From contig NZ_FQVU01000004.1 in NCBI RefSeq assembly GCF_900129455.1, positions 310,001-374,000 on the forward strand: a DNA stretch of 64,000 nt, in the 5' to 3' direction. Made by a program: the position numbers and the translations under genes. Positions 41,175-49,513 of the stretch are shown one piece after another (position 1 is the first letter of the stretch; the number at the start of each line of letters is the position of its first letter). The DNA is from Jatrophihabitans endophyticus. GTDB taxonomy: Bacteria > Actinomycetota > Actinomycetes > Mycobacteriales > Jatrophihabitantaceae. The notes under the pieces were generated by a model, which was given only the letters and a program-made list of their open reading frames with translations, ran no database searches and was not told where the DNA came from.

Positions 41175-42628
41175 CGGTGACGGCGACCCGCATGGAGCAG
41201 TGGACGTGGCCGCCGGCCTACGACGACGACTACCGCCCGGCCGACGACGCGACGCACTGGTTCCCGGTGCGCGAGACCATGGCTCCCGACCGACGCGACG
41301 AGCTGCTGCTCGCCCGCATCCAGGAGGTCATGGCCTACGCCTGGAGCACGTCGCCGTTCTACCGCGCCAAGTGGGGCGCGGCCGGGCTGGAGCCCGGCGA
41401 CGTGCGCACCCTCGAGGACTTCGAGCGGGTCCCGGTCGTGCACAAGGACGAGCTGCGCGCCGACCAGGCCGAGCACGAGCCGTACGGCAGCTACCTGTGC
41501 GTGCCGCCGCGCGACGTCCGCCACGTCAACGGGACGTCGGGGACGACCGGGCGCCCCACCGCGTTCGGCGTGAACGGTCGCGACTGGCGCAGCATCGCCA
41601 ACGCGCATGCACGGGTCATGTGGGCCATGGGCATCCGGCCGAGCGACACCGTGCTGATCGGCTCGCCGCTGTCGCTCTACTGGGGCTCGTGGGGCGCCTA
41701 CATCGGCGCCGAACGCCTAGGGGCCACGGTCTTCCCGTTCGGCGCCGGCACGGCGGGACAGAGCTTGCGGACCGTCCACTGGATGCGGCAGATGGGCGTG
41801 ACGGTCTTCTACGGCACGCCGTCCTACGCGCTGCACCTGGCCGAGGTGGCCCGCGACGCGGGCATCGACCCGCGCCACCTCGGCGTGCGGCGGATGTTCT
41901 TCTCCGGCGAGCCCGGCGCGAGCGTGCCGTCGATCCGCGAGCGCATCGCGACCGTCTTCGACACCCGCGTCTACGACTCCGGCAGCATGGCCGAGGTCAG
42001 CCCGTGGATGCACCTCGGCGCCGGCTCCGACGAGCCGGGCGTGCTGTGCTGGCAGGACCTCGTCCACACCGACGTGTGCGACCCGACGACGCTGCGCCGA
42101 CTGCCCTACGGCAGCGAGGGCACGCCGGTCTACACGACGCTCGAACGCACGGCGCAGCCGATGATCCGGCTGCTGTCGAACGACCTCACCCGCTGGGAGG
42201 CGCCGTCGGCCGAGCGGGGCCGGACGTACCCGTTCCTGCCCCGCGGCATCTACGGCCGCATCGACGACATGTTCGTGGTCCGCGGCGAGAACATCTACCC
42301 GAGCGCGATCGACGAGGTCGTGATGCGTTCGGACAACTACGGTGGCGAGCACCGGATCGTCATCAGCCGCGACGGGGCGATGGACGAGCTCGTCGTGCAG
42401 GTCGAGCACGACGGCGGGCTCGGCGGCGAGGGCGGGCTGACGCAGTGGTGCGCGACGATCTCCGGCCGGCTGCGCACCGTCCTCGGGGTCGGCGCGAAGG
42501 TGCTGCCCGTCGCGCCGCAGACCTTCGCCCGCACCGAGTTCAAGGCCCGGCGGGTGATCGACGACCGCGACCTGTTCCGCTCGCTGGAGGCGAGCACAGC
42601 CGGGGCGAGCACGGACGGGGTGTCCTGA
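41171..42628 (+). CDS. Phenylacetate-CoA ligase-type acyl-CoA ligase, probable 2-hydroxyisobutyrate-CoA ligase
   Basis: This 485-residue AMP-forming ligase of the PaaK family has the phosphate-binding loop GTSGTTGRPT (121-130), YDSGSMAEVSPWMH around the adenine site, and GRIDDMFVVRGENIYPSAID as the hinge, followed by the small C-terminal domain with TEFKARR. It activates a carboxylate to its CoA thioester. It lies between the two mutase subunit genes, as ligases of this kind do in known 2-hydroxyisobutyrate operons. Substrate assignment is inference from that context. Confidence 0.83.
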   Translation: MTVTATRMEQWTWPPAYDDDYRPADDATHWFPVRETMAPDRRDELLLARIQEVMAYAWSTSPFYRAKWGAAGLEPGDVRTLEDFERVPVVHKDELRADQAEHEPYGSYLCVPPRDVRHVNGTSGTTGRPTAFGVNGRDWRSIANAHARVMWAMGIRPSDTVLIGSPLSLYWGSWGAYIGAERLGATVFPFGAGTAGQSLRTVHWMRQMGVTVFYGTPSYALHLAEVARDAGIDPRHLGVRRMFFSGEPGASVPSIRERIATVFDTRVYDSGSMAEVSPWMHLGAGSDEPGVLCWQDLVHTDVCDPTTLRRLPYGSEGTPVYTTLERTAQPMIRLLSNDLTRWEAPSAERGRTYPFLPRGIYGRIDDMFVVRGENIYPSAIDEVVMRSDNYGGEHRIVISRDGAMDELVVQVEHDGGLGGEGGLTQWCATISGRLRTVLGVGAKVLPVAPQTFARTEFKARRVIDDRDLFRSLEASTAGASTDGVS

Positions 42629-43593
42629 TGCCGGCCCCGACGCCCGCGGTCGCGGCGCCGTCGATCGAGGAGACGGTGACGCGCCTGCGACGCCGGGAGG
42701 CCGGGGCACTCGCGCGCGCGCTCACCGCGGTCGAGCGCCGCGCCCCCGGCGTCGACGACCTGCTCGCCCGGCTGCACCCCGACACCGGCCGCGCCCACGT
42801 GCTGGGCGTGACCGGCCCCGCCGGCAGCGGCAAGAGCACGCTCGTCACCCGGCTGACCCAGCAGTACCGGGCCCGGGGCCGGACGGTCGCGGTGCTCGCC
42901 GTCGACCCGTCCAGCACGTACAGCGGCGGCGCGATCCTCGGCGACCGCATCCGGATGTCGGACCTCTCCGGCGACGCGGGTGTCTACATCCGCTCCCTCG
43001 CCACCCGCGGGGCGATGGGCGGGCTGTCCCGCGCGGTGCTCGACGGCATCACCGTCCTCGACGCCGCCGGCTTCGACGCCGTCGTGCTGGAGACCGTCGG
43101 GGTCGGCCAGGCCGAGGTGGACGTCATCAGCGTCGCCCACACCGTCCTCGTCGTCAGCGTGCCCGGCCTCGGCGACGACGTGCAGGCGATCAAGGCCGGG
43201 CTGCTCGAGATCGCCGACGTGCACGTGGTGAACAAGGCCGACCGCCCCGGCGCCGACCAGACCTACGCCGAGCTGCGCGACATGCTGCGGCTGTCCCACC
43301 GCCGGCCGCGGCAGTGGAACGTGCCCATCGTCAGGACGACGTCGACCCGGGGCGAGGGCGTGGCCGAGCTCGCCGACGAGTGCGACACGCACCTGGCCTG
43401 GCTCGACGAGCACGGCGGCCGGGCCGAGCGGGAGAGACGCAACGCCGCGACCCGCGTCCGGTGGGCGGCCGAGGAGCTCGTGCTCGACCGGCTCCGCCCG
43501 GGGCACGGCGCCTTCGACGCGCACGTCGACGCCGTCGTCGCCCGCACCATCGATCCGCGCGCGGCCGCCGCCGAGCTCGTCCACCACCTGTGA
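42628..43593 (+). CDS. MeaB/ArgK-type G-protein chaperone of the acyl-CoA mutase
   Basis: This 321-residue G3E GTPase has Walker A GPAGSGKST (63-71), DPSSTYSGGAILGDRIRM, ETVGVGQAEVDV as the switch region and NKAD for guanine specificity. Such proteins load and protect adenosylcobalamin in partner mutases; the paralogue in 2-hydroxyisobutyrate operons is called MeaH. The ATG overlaps the ligase stop (TGATG). The large mutase subunit follows 55 bases later. Confidence 0.92.
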   Translation: MPAPTPAVAAPSIEETVTRLRRREAGALARALTAVERRAPGVDDLLARLHPDTGRAHVLGVTGPAGSGKSTLVTRLTQQYRARGRTVAVLAVDPSSTYSGGAILGDRIRMSDLSGDAGVYIRSLATRGAMGGLSRAVLDGITVLDAAGFDAVVLETVGVGQAEVDVISVAHTVLVVSVPGLGDDVQAIKAGLLEIADVHVVNKADRPGADQTYAELRDMLRLSHRRPRQWNVPIVRTTSTRGEGVAELADECDTHLAWLDEHGGRAERERRNAATRVRWAAEELVLDRLRPGHGAFDAHVDAVVARTIDPRAAAAELVHHL

Positions 43594-43648
43594 GCCGACC
43601 GCAGGCACCCCGCAGCATCCGCAGCACACCGCAACGAGAGAGGCACCC

Positions 43649-45364
43649 ATGGCAGAGGACGGCACGACCCCGGACCGTGACCGGCTGAGCAGCGACGAGC
43701 TCGTGGCGGCGGTCGCGGCCCAACTCACGGCGTGGGAGGCCGACGAGCTCGCCGGCTTCACGGCCCGCGCGCCGGAGAGTCGGACCGACTACGTGAGCGG
43801 CAGCGGCCTGCCCGTGCAACGCGTCTACACGCCGGCCGACCTGCCGGGGAGCTGGCAGGAGATCGGACTGCCCGGCCAGTACCCCTACACCCGCGGGCCG
43901 TACCCGACGATGTACCGCGGCCGGACCTGGACGATGCGCCAGATCGCCGGCTTCGGGCAGGCGGAGGAGACCAACGAGCGGTTCCGCTACCTCATCAAGC
44001 AGGGGCAGACGGGGCTGTCGGTCGACTTCGACATGCCGACGCTGATGGGGCTCGACAGCGACGACGCCATGAGCCTCGGCGAGGTCGGCCGCGAGGGCGT
44101 CGCCATCGACACGCTGCCCGACATGGCGGCGCTCTTCGACGGCATCGACCTGGAGCACATCTCGGTGTCGATGACGATCAACCCCTCGGCGTGGATCCTG
44201 CTCGCCATGTACGTGGCGGTCGCCGAGGACCGCGGGTACGACCTGGACAAGCTGTCCGGGACGGTGCAGAACGACATCCTCAAGGAGTACGTCGCCCAGA
44301 AGGAGTGGGTGTTCCCCGTGCACCCCAGCATGCGCATCGTGCGTGACTGCATCGTCTACTGCGCCGAGCACATGGCGCGCTACAACCCGGTCAACATCAG
44401 CGGCTACCACATCAGCGAGGCCGGCGCGAACGCCGTGCAGGAGGTCGCGTTCACGATGGCGATCACCCGGGCCTACGTCGAGGACGTCGTGGCGACCGGG
44501 GTGGACGTCGACGAGTTCGCGTCGCGGTTGTCGTTCTTCTTCGTCAGCCAGGCCGACTTCTTCGAGGAGGTCGCGAAGTTCCGGGCGGTGCGCCGCTACT
44601 ACGCGAAGATGATGCGCGAACGCTTCGGCGCCACGAAGCCGAACTCGATGCGGCTGCGGATGCACACCCAGACCGCGGCCGCGACGCTCACCAAGCCGCA
44701 GCCGATGAACAACATCATCCGCACGACGCTGCAGGCGCTGTCGGCCGTGCTCGGCGGCACGCAGTCGCTGCACACCAACGGCCTGGACGAGGCGTACACG
44801 ATCCCGAGCGAGCAGGCGATGAAGATCGCGCTGCGCACGCAGCAGATCATCGCCGACGAGACGAACGTGACGCAGGTGATCGATCCCCTCGGCGGCTCGT
44901 ACTACGTCGAGGCGCTGACCGACGAGATCGAGCGCGGCATCGAGGACTACATGACGCGTGTCGAGGAGATGGGCGGTGTCGAGGCCGCGATCGAGCAGGG
45001 CTTCTTCCAGCGCGAGATCTCCGACACCGCGTACGGCTACGCCAAGCGCAAGGCCAGTGGCGACCGTCCGGTCATCGGCGTCAACCGGTACGTGGACGAG
45101 GACCCGGGCGAGCCGATCGAGACCCACAAGCTCGACCCGGAGTCCGAGCAGCGCCAGATCAACCGCCTCAAGCAGACCCGCGAGGACCGCGACCAGGAGC
45201 GGGCCGGACGCGCCCGTGCCGAACTGCTGCGCGTCGCACGCGATCCCGCGGCCAACCTCATGCCGGCGACCATCGAGGCCGTCCGCGCGCACCTGTCGAT
45301 GGGCGAGATCACCGGCGCACTGCGGGAGGTGTTCGGCAGCTACACCGAGACCCCCGTCTTCTGA
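43649..45364 (+). CDS. hcmA: 2-hydroxyisobutyryl-CoA mutase large subunit
   Basis: This 571-residue TIM-barrel acyl-CoA mutase subunit lacks the B12 domain, which is encoded separately at 40734. Substrate-site residues distinguish it. Ile99 (WTMRQIAGFG) stands where methylmalonyl-CoA mutase has Tyr89 and isobutyryl-CoA mutase has Phe. Asp126 (GLSVDFDMPT) replaces the usual Ala. Gln217 (VAQKEW) replaces Arg207, and His254 is kept. The Ile/Asp pair, 27 apart, is the signature of HcmA (Ile90/Asp117). The enzyme interconverts 2-hydroxyisobutyryl-CoA and 3-hydroxybutyryl-CoA. The ATG start follows GAGAGAGG. Confidence 0.92.
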   Translation: MAEDGTTPDRDRLSSDELVAAVAAQLTAWEADELAGFTARAPESRTDYVSGSGLPVQRVYTPADLPGSWQEIGLPGQYPYTRGPYPTMYRGRTWTMRQIAGFGQAEETNERFRYLIKQGQTGLSVDFDMPTLMGLDSDDAMSLGEVGREGVAIDTLPDMAALFDGIDLEHISVSMTINPSAWILLAMYVAVAEDRGYDLDKLSGTVQNDILKEYVAQKEWVFPVHPSMRIVRDCIVYCAEHMARYNPVNISGYHISEAGANAVQEVAFTMAITRAYVEDVVATGVDVDEFASRLSFFFVSQADFFEEVAKFRAVRRYYAKMMRERFGATKPNSMRLRMHTQTAAATLTKPQPMNNIIRTTLQALSAVLGGTQSLHTNGLDEAYTIPSEQAMKIALRTQQIIADETNVTQVIDPLGGSYYVEALTDEIERGIEDYMTRVEEMGGVEAAIEQGFFQREISDTAYGYAKRKASGDRPVIGVNRYVDEDPGEPIETHKLDPESEQRQINRLKQTREDRDQERAGRARAELLRVARDPAANLMPATIEAVRAHLSMGEITGALREVFGSYTETPVF

Positions 45365-45480
45365 CCGGACGGCCGGATCTCCTCGCGTACCCGTTCCACC
45401 CGCACCACTCGCACAACCACCGCGGACCGGCGACCGCCGGCTCGTCAGTTCGTCGCGTCGTCGTGAGCCCGGGAGAACCC

Positions 45481-47172
45481 ATGTACAAGCAGATACTCGA
45501 TCCGATCGCGGACAGCCTCGGCTGGTCGGCCCTGCTCGCCGCCCTGCCGCTGGTGCTGCTGTTCGTCCTCCTCGGCGTGTTCCGCGTCCGGGCGTGGGCC
45601 GCGTCGCTGCTCGGTCTCGGCGCGGCGATCCTGGTCGCCGCGGTCGGCTACGGCATGCCGTGGGGGCAGGTGCTGCTCGCCGGCAGCGAGGGTGCGGCGT
45701 TCGGTCTCTTCCCGGCGATGTGGATCGTCGCCAATGCCATCTGGGTCTACGAGATGACCCGTCGTTCCGGTCACTTCGACGTGCTCAAGCGCAGCTTCTC
45801 CTCGATCAGCCCCGACCGCCGGATCCAGGGCATGATCATCGCGTTCTGCTTCGGCGCGCTGCTCGAGGCGCTCGCCGGGTTCGGGGCGCCGGTGGCGATC
45901 TGCTCGGTGATGCTGGTGGCGCTCGGGCTGAGCCCGCTCAAGGCCGCGACCACCGCACTGGTCGCCAACACGGCGCCGGTCGCGTACGGCGCCGTGGCGC
46001 TGCCGATCATCACGCTCGCGAAGGTGGCCGACCTGCCGACGCGCGACCTCGCGCAGATGACCGGCCGGCAGGTGCCGATCCTCGCCGTCGTGGTGCCGTT
46101 CCTGCTGCTGTTCCTGCTCGACGGCCGGCGCGGCCTGCGTCAGCTGTGGCCGGCCGGGCTGGTCTGTGGCCTGTCGTTCGCGATCGTGCAGTTCGCGATG
46201 GCGAACTACGGCCCGGTACAGCTCAGCGACATCGCGGCCTCGCTGGTGTCGGCGGCGGCCACGCTGCTGTTCCTGCGGTACTGGCGCACTCCGGAGGTCC
46301 TGCCCGTCGAGCTCGACGGTGACGACGCCGGCGCCGTGCCCGCGGGCGGCACCACGCCCGGCGCCGGCTCGGTCGGCACGCTGCCGCGCACCCGGCCGTC
46401 CGCCGCGGCGCGGGTCGCCGTGCAGCGCGACCCCGCCGTCGAGCAGCTCAAGGCCTTCGCGCCCTACATCGTGGTGGTGGCGCTGTTCAGCATCGTCGCG
46501 ATCCCCGCGGTGTCCGAGCAGCTGGCCAGGACCACCCGCATCGTGCAGTGGCCCGGGCTGCACCTGGTGAACTCCGCGGGCAAACCGCTGACGTTGACGT
46601 CCTACAAGCTCGACTGGCTCGTCGGCGGCGGGACGGTGCTGCTCGTCAGCGGCCTGATCACCGCGGCGATCCTGCGGCTGTCGCCCACGGTGGTGCTGCG
46701 CTGCTACGGCGCCGTCCTGCGCCAGGTCAGGGCGGCCGGCGTGACGGTGATGAGCGTGCTCGCGCTCTCCTACGTCATGAACGCCTCCGGCATGACCGTG
46801 ACGATGGCGGCGTGGTTGGCAGGGGCGGGCAGCGCCTTCGCGGTGCTGTCGCCCGTCCTCGGCTGGTTCGGCACCGCCGTGACCGGTTCGGACACGTCGT
46901 CCAACTCCCTGTTCGGTGCACTGCAGGTGCAGGCCGCGCAACGCACCGGGCTGGACCCGGTGCTGCTCGCCGCGGCCAACAGCTCCGGCGGTGTCCTCGG
47001 CAAGATGCTCAGCCCCCAGAACCTCGCCATCGGCGCCAGTGCGGTGGGACTCTCGGGTCGCGAGGGCGAGCTGTTCCGGCGCGTGCTCGCGGCGACGGCC
47101 ATCCTGCTGCCGCTGCTGTGCGTGGTCGTGGTGCTGCAGGCCACGTCGGTGCTGTCGTGGCTGGTGCCGTGA
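45481..47172 (+). CDS. L-lactate permease family transporter (LctP)
   Basis: This 563-residue polytopic protein has about 12-14 hydrophobic segments. It carries the family motifs ALLEALAGFGAPVAI (about 133-147), NTAPVAYGAVALPII and FGTAVTGSDTSSNSLFGALQ. The ATG at 45481 is preceded by GGGAG. LctP carriers import lactate and glycolate with protons. Since 2-hydroxyisobutyrate is 2-methyl-lactate, and the gene follows hcmA by 116 bases on the same strand, uptake of that acid is a reasonable inference; plain lactate transport is the alternative. A central linker (about 285-325) is Pro/Gly/Thr-rich. Confidence 0.88.
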   Translation: MYKQILDPIADSLGWSALLAALPLVLLFVLLGVFRVRAWAASLLGLGAAILVAAVGYGMPWGQVLLAGSEGAAFGLFPAMWIVANAIWVYEMTRRSGHFDVLKRSFSSISPDRRIQGMIIAFCFGALLEALAGFGAPVAICSVMLVALGLSPLKAATTALVANTAPVAYGAVALPIITLAKVADLPTRDLAQMTGRQVPILAVVVPFLLLFLLDGRRGLRQLWPAGLVCGLSFAIVQFAMANYGPVQLSDIAASLVSAAATLLFLRYWRTPEVLPVELDGDDAGAVPAGGTTPGAGSVGTLPRTRPSAAARVAVQRDPAVEQLKAFAPYIVVVALFSIVAIPAVSEQLARTTRIVQWPGLHLVNSAGKPLTLTSYKLDWLVGGGTVLLVSGLITAAILRLSPTVVLRCYGAVLRQVRAAGVTVMSVLALSYVMNASGMTVTMAAWLAGAGSAFAVLSPVLGWFGTAVTGSDTSSNSLFGALQVQAAQRTGLDPVLLAAANSSGGVLGKMLSPQNLAIGASAVGLSGREGELFRRVLAATAILLPLLCVVVVLQATSVLSWLVP

Positions 47173-47256
47173 CCGGGGCGCGCGGTACCCGGCAGTAGCG
47201 TGGTCCCCCGATGGTGCCGGTGCGGCGTGACGCCCCGGCCGAGGGGAGGCAGCGCG

Positions 47257-47994
47257 GTGGACGAGCCGCCGGTCGACTGGCAGCCGGTGCACCGGCAGCG
47301 CAGTCACGAGCAGGTGCTCGCGCAGATCGAGCAGCGCATCGTGCTCGGTCAGCTGCGTCCGGGGGACCGCCTGCCGCCGGAGCGGCAGCTCGCCGAGGTG
47401 CTCGGTGTCAGCCGCTCGGCGGTGCGCGAGGCGTTGCGGGTGCTGGAGTCGATGGGCGTGCTCGACGCGTCACCCGGTTCCGGGCCCGGTGCCGGGTCAC
47501 GCATCGTGGGCGGCGGCGGCCCGGCGCTGTCCACCCTGCTGCGGTTGCAGGTCGGGCTGTCGGCGTTCAGCCAGCGCGAGGTCATGGAGGTCCGCGTGCA
47601 GCTCGAGCGGTGGGCGGTGCGCGAGGCGGCCGGCCGCGTCACCGACGCCGACGTCGACCGGCTGCATCGGCTGATCGAGCGAATGCGCGACGAGCACATC
47701 GACGCCGACCGGTTCAACAGCCTGGACTCCGAGCTGCACGTCGCGATCGCCGAGGTCAGCGGCAACAGCCTGCTGGCGGCGTTGATGCGTGGCATCCGCG
47801 ACGCCGTGCACGCCGCGATGATCGTCGTCTTCGCCGGGCTCGAGGACGTCATGGCCGTGCGCACCGCGCTGTGCGACGAGCACGCCGCCATCGTGGCCGC
47901 GGTCGCCGAGGGCCGCGGCGAGGACGCCGCCACCCTGGTGCAGGCGCACATCGAGAGCTTCTACCGGACGGCCACGACCCGGCGACCCGGGTAG
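47257..47994 (+). CDS. FadR-subfamily GntR transcriptional regulator
   Basis: This 245-residue regulator has the GntR winged helix-turn-helix (about 15-75: LRPGDRLPPERQLAEVLGVS, then SRSAVREALRVLESMGVL) and an all-helical FCD ligand domain (about 100-235) with the metal-site pattern DSELHVAIAEVSGN. The GTG at 47257 follows GAGGGGAGG by seven bases. It closes the hcm-lctP gene run and is likely to bind the TNGTNNNACNA-type site at 40690-40700, with a hydroxy acid as effector. That target is inference. Confidence 0.87.
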   Translation: MDEPPVDWQPVHRQRSHEQVLAQIEQRIVLGQLRPGDRLPPERQLAEVLGVSRSAVREALRVLESMGVLDASPGSGPGAGSRIVGGGGPALSTLLRLQVGLSAFSQREVMEVRVQLERWAVREAAGRVTDADVDRLHRLIERMRDEHIDADRFNSLDSELHVAIAEVSGNSLLAALMRGIRDAVHAAMIVVFAGLEDVMAVRTALCDEHAAIVAAVAEGRGEDAATLVQAHIESFYRTATTRRPG

Positions 47995-47998
47995 CGGC

Positions 47999-48017
47999 GC
48001 CGGCCGGGGGAGCCGGC
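47999..48017. terminator. GC-rich hairpin between convergent genes
   Basis: GCCGGC (47999-48004) and GCCGGC (48012-48017) can pair around a GGGGGA-containing loop in the 37-base gap between two convergent stops. Position favours a terminator, but the stem is short and no U-tract follows. Confidence 0.35.
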
Positions 48018-48031
48018 CGGCCGCGCGACGG

Positions 48032-49069
48032 TCAGCGGTCGTCGGTGAAGTACGACGCGACCTGCGCGGCGGAGACCGCGGCGAGCCCGGTGACCGACCA
48101 CCGGGGCGTGCGGTCCTTGTCGACGACGGTGGCGCGGATGCCCTCGGGCAGGTCGGGACCGGCGAGGAACGCGCACGACAGCGCGTAGTCCTGGCGCAGG
48201 CACTGGGCGAGGTCGGTCATCGCCGCGGCCCGTCGCAGGCCGGCGAGGGTGACCGCGAGCGCGATCGGACTGCCCGACTCCATGGTGTCGGCGGCGGCGT
48301 GGGCGGCGGGCTCGGCCTCGGCCCGCAACCGGCGCACGATCTCCTCGGCGTCATCGCCGGTGAAGCAGCGCGGGATCCACGCCGGGGTCGGCGCAGCGTC
48401 CGGCGGGGTGGTCGCGGCCGCGGCGACCGCGACCGCGGCGTCGGTCGTGCGCAGCCGGTCGAGCAGGTCCGGCAGGTGGTCGGTCGGCACGAACGCCTCG
48501 GCCAGCCCCACCCGCAGCAACGTCGCCGCGTCGAGCCGGGCGCCGGTCAGCGCGGCGTGGGTGCCGAGCTCGTCGGGCAGCCGGGCGAGCAGGTACAGGC
48601 CGCCGACGTCCGGGGCCAGACCGATGGCGACCTCGGGCATCGCCAGCTGCGTCGTGGCGGTGACGACGCGGACCGGCCGGTGTGCACCGATGCCCACGCC
48701 GCCGCCGAGCACGAGGCCGTCCAGGAACGACACGACGGGCTTCGGGTAGCGGGCCAGCCGCAGGTCGAGGGTGTATTCGTGCCGCCACAGGGCGCGCGCG
48801 AGACGGTGGTCGCCCAGCGCGGAGTCGCGGACGGCCACGATGTCGCCGCCGGCGCAGAACGCCCGCGGCGACGCGGTGCTGTCGAGCACCACCGTGCGGA
48901 CGGCGTCGTCGTGGAGCCAGGCCCGGAGCGCGCGGTGCATGCCGTGCAGCATCGGCATCGTCAGCGCGTTGAGGGCCTTCGGCCGGTCGAGCGTGATGCG
49001 CCCGACCCGTCCCTCGACGCGAGCGTGCAGGTGCTCGGTACCGGTCTCGACCGTCCGGAGCGCGGTCAC
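48032..49069 (-). CDS. 3-hydroxyisobutyryl-CoA hydrolase
   Basis: This 345-residue crotonase-fold enzyme is longer than hydratases and matches HIBYL-CoA hydrolase. It has the oxyanion segment FCAGGDI (71-77), GGGVGIGAH (122-130) and the catalytic pair Glu146/Asp154 in AMPEVAIGLAPDVGG, spaced eight as in the human enzyme. It releases 3-hydroxyisobutyrate from its CoA ester in valine breakdown. The GTG start overlaps the stop of the small gene upstream. It faces the hcm unit from the opposite strand. Confidence 0.9.
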   Translation of the reverse strand: MTALRTVETGTEHLHARVEGRVGRITLDRPKALNALTMPMLHGMHRALRAWLHDDAVRTVVLDSTASPRAFCAGGDIVAVRDSALGDHRLARALWRHEYTLDLRLARYPKPVVSFLDGLVLGGGVGIGAHRPVRVVTATTQLAMPEVAIGLAPDVGGLYLLARLPDELGTHAALTGARLDAATLLRVGLAEAFVPTDHLPDLLDRLRTTDAAVAVAAAATTPPDAAPTPAWIPRCFTGDDAEEIVRRLRAEAEPAAHAAADTMESGSPIALAVTLAGLRRAAAMTDLAQCLRQDYALSCAFLAGPDLPEGIRATVVDKDRTPRWSVTGLAAVSAAQVASYFTDDR

Positions 49070-49365
49070 GGTCGTGGCCCGTCGCCGGCGGCGCGGGCGG
49101 CGCGGTCGAGCGCGGCCGTCCAGCCCGGGTCGTAGTCGCGGTGGCGGGTGTAGGCGAGCAGCAGCATCCGCACCGCGAACGGCGGCGGGGTGGCGCCGGC
49201 GTGCAGGTCGGCGATGACGTCACGCATCATGGCCAGGCCCGCCTGCGAGCGGCCGCCGGCCGCGGTCTCGTCGGCCAACCGGGCCTGCAGGAAGTCGAGC
49301 GCCGCCGGCGGGACGTCGATCGCGAGGCTCTCCCGGGTGGCGCGGGGCCGGCCCGTTCCCGTCAT
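49066..49365 (-). CDS. Small uncharacterised protein coupled to 3-hydroxyisobutyryl-CoA hydrolase
   Basis: This is a 99-codon gene with ATG at 49365, a GAGGGA ribosome site and a stop overlapping the hydrolase start (GTGA). The predicted protein is helical, without membrane segments, Cys or recognisable motifs; it contains ALDFLQARLADE and an Arg-rich middle. I do not recognise a family. Tight coupling and codon use like its neighbours argue that it is real, and co-production suggests a partner or accessory role. Confidence 0.6.
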   Translation of the reverse strand: MTGTGRPRATRESLAIDVPPAALDFLQARLADETAAGGRSQAGLAMMRDVIADLHAGATPPPFAVRMLLLAYTRHRDYDPGWTAALDRAARAAGDGPRP

Positions 49366-49513
49366 CGCGCATCCCTCGTCCGTCGAGCCGTCGGTCGGTC
49401 GGCGCCACCCTAACGACCGCCCGGACGTCAGCCGGACGTGACTCGGGGGTAGGTGATCTGACGTACGCGTCAGCGAGGCCGCGCGCGGGGCGCTGCGGCC
49501 GATGGGAGATTCC

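Noticed and set aside
43331-45292. A 653-codon minus-strand frame opposite the mutase large subunit
   Set aside because: It is shadow coding produced by codon bias at high GC; the plus strand has the conserved mutase barrel.
43649-45364. Annotation as methylmalonyl-CoA mutase
   Set aside because: The residues that bind the substrate carboxylate in that enzyme (Tyr89, Arg207) are Ile and Gln here, and the B12 domain is separate.
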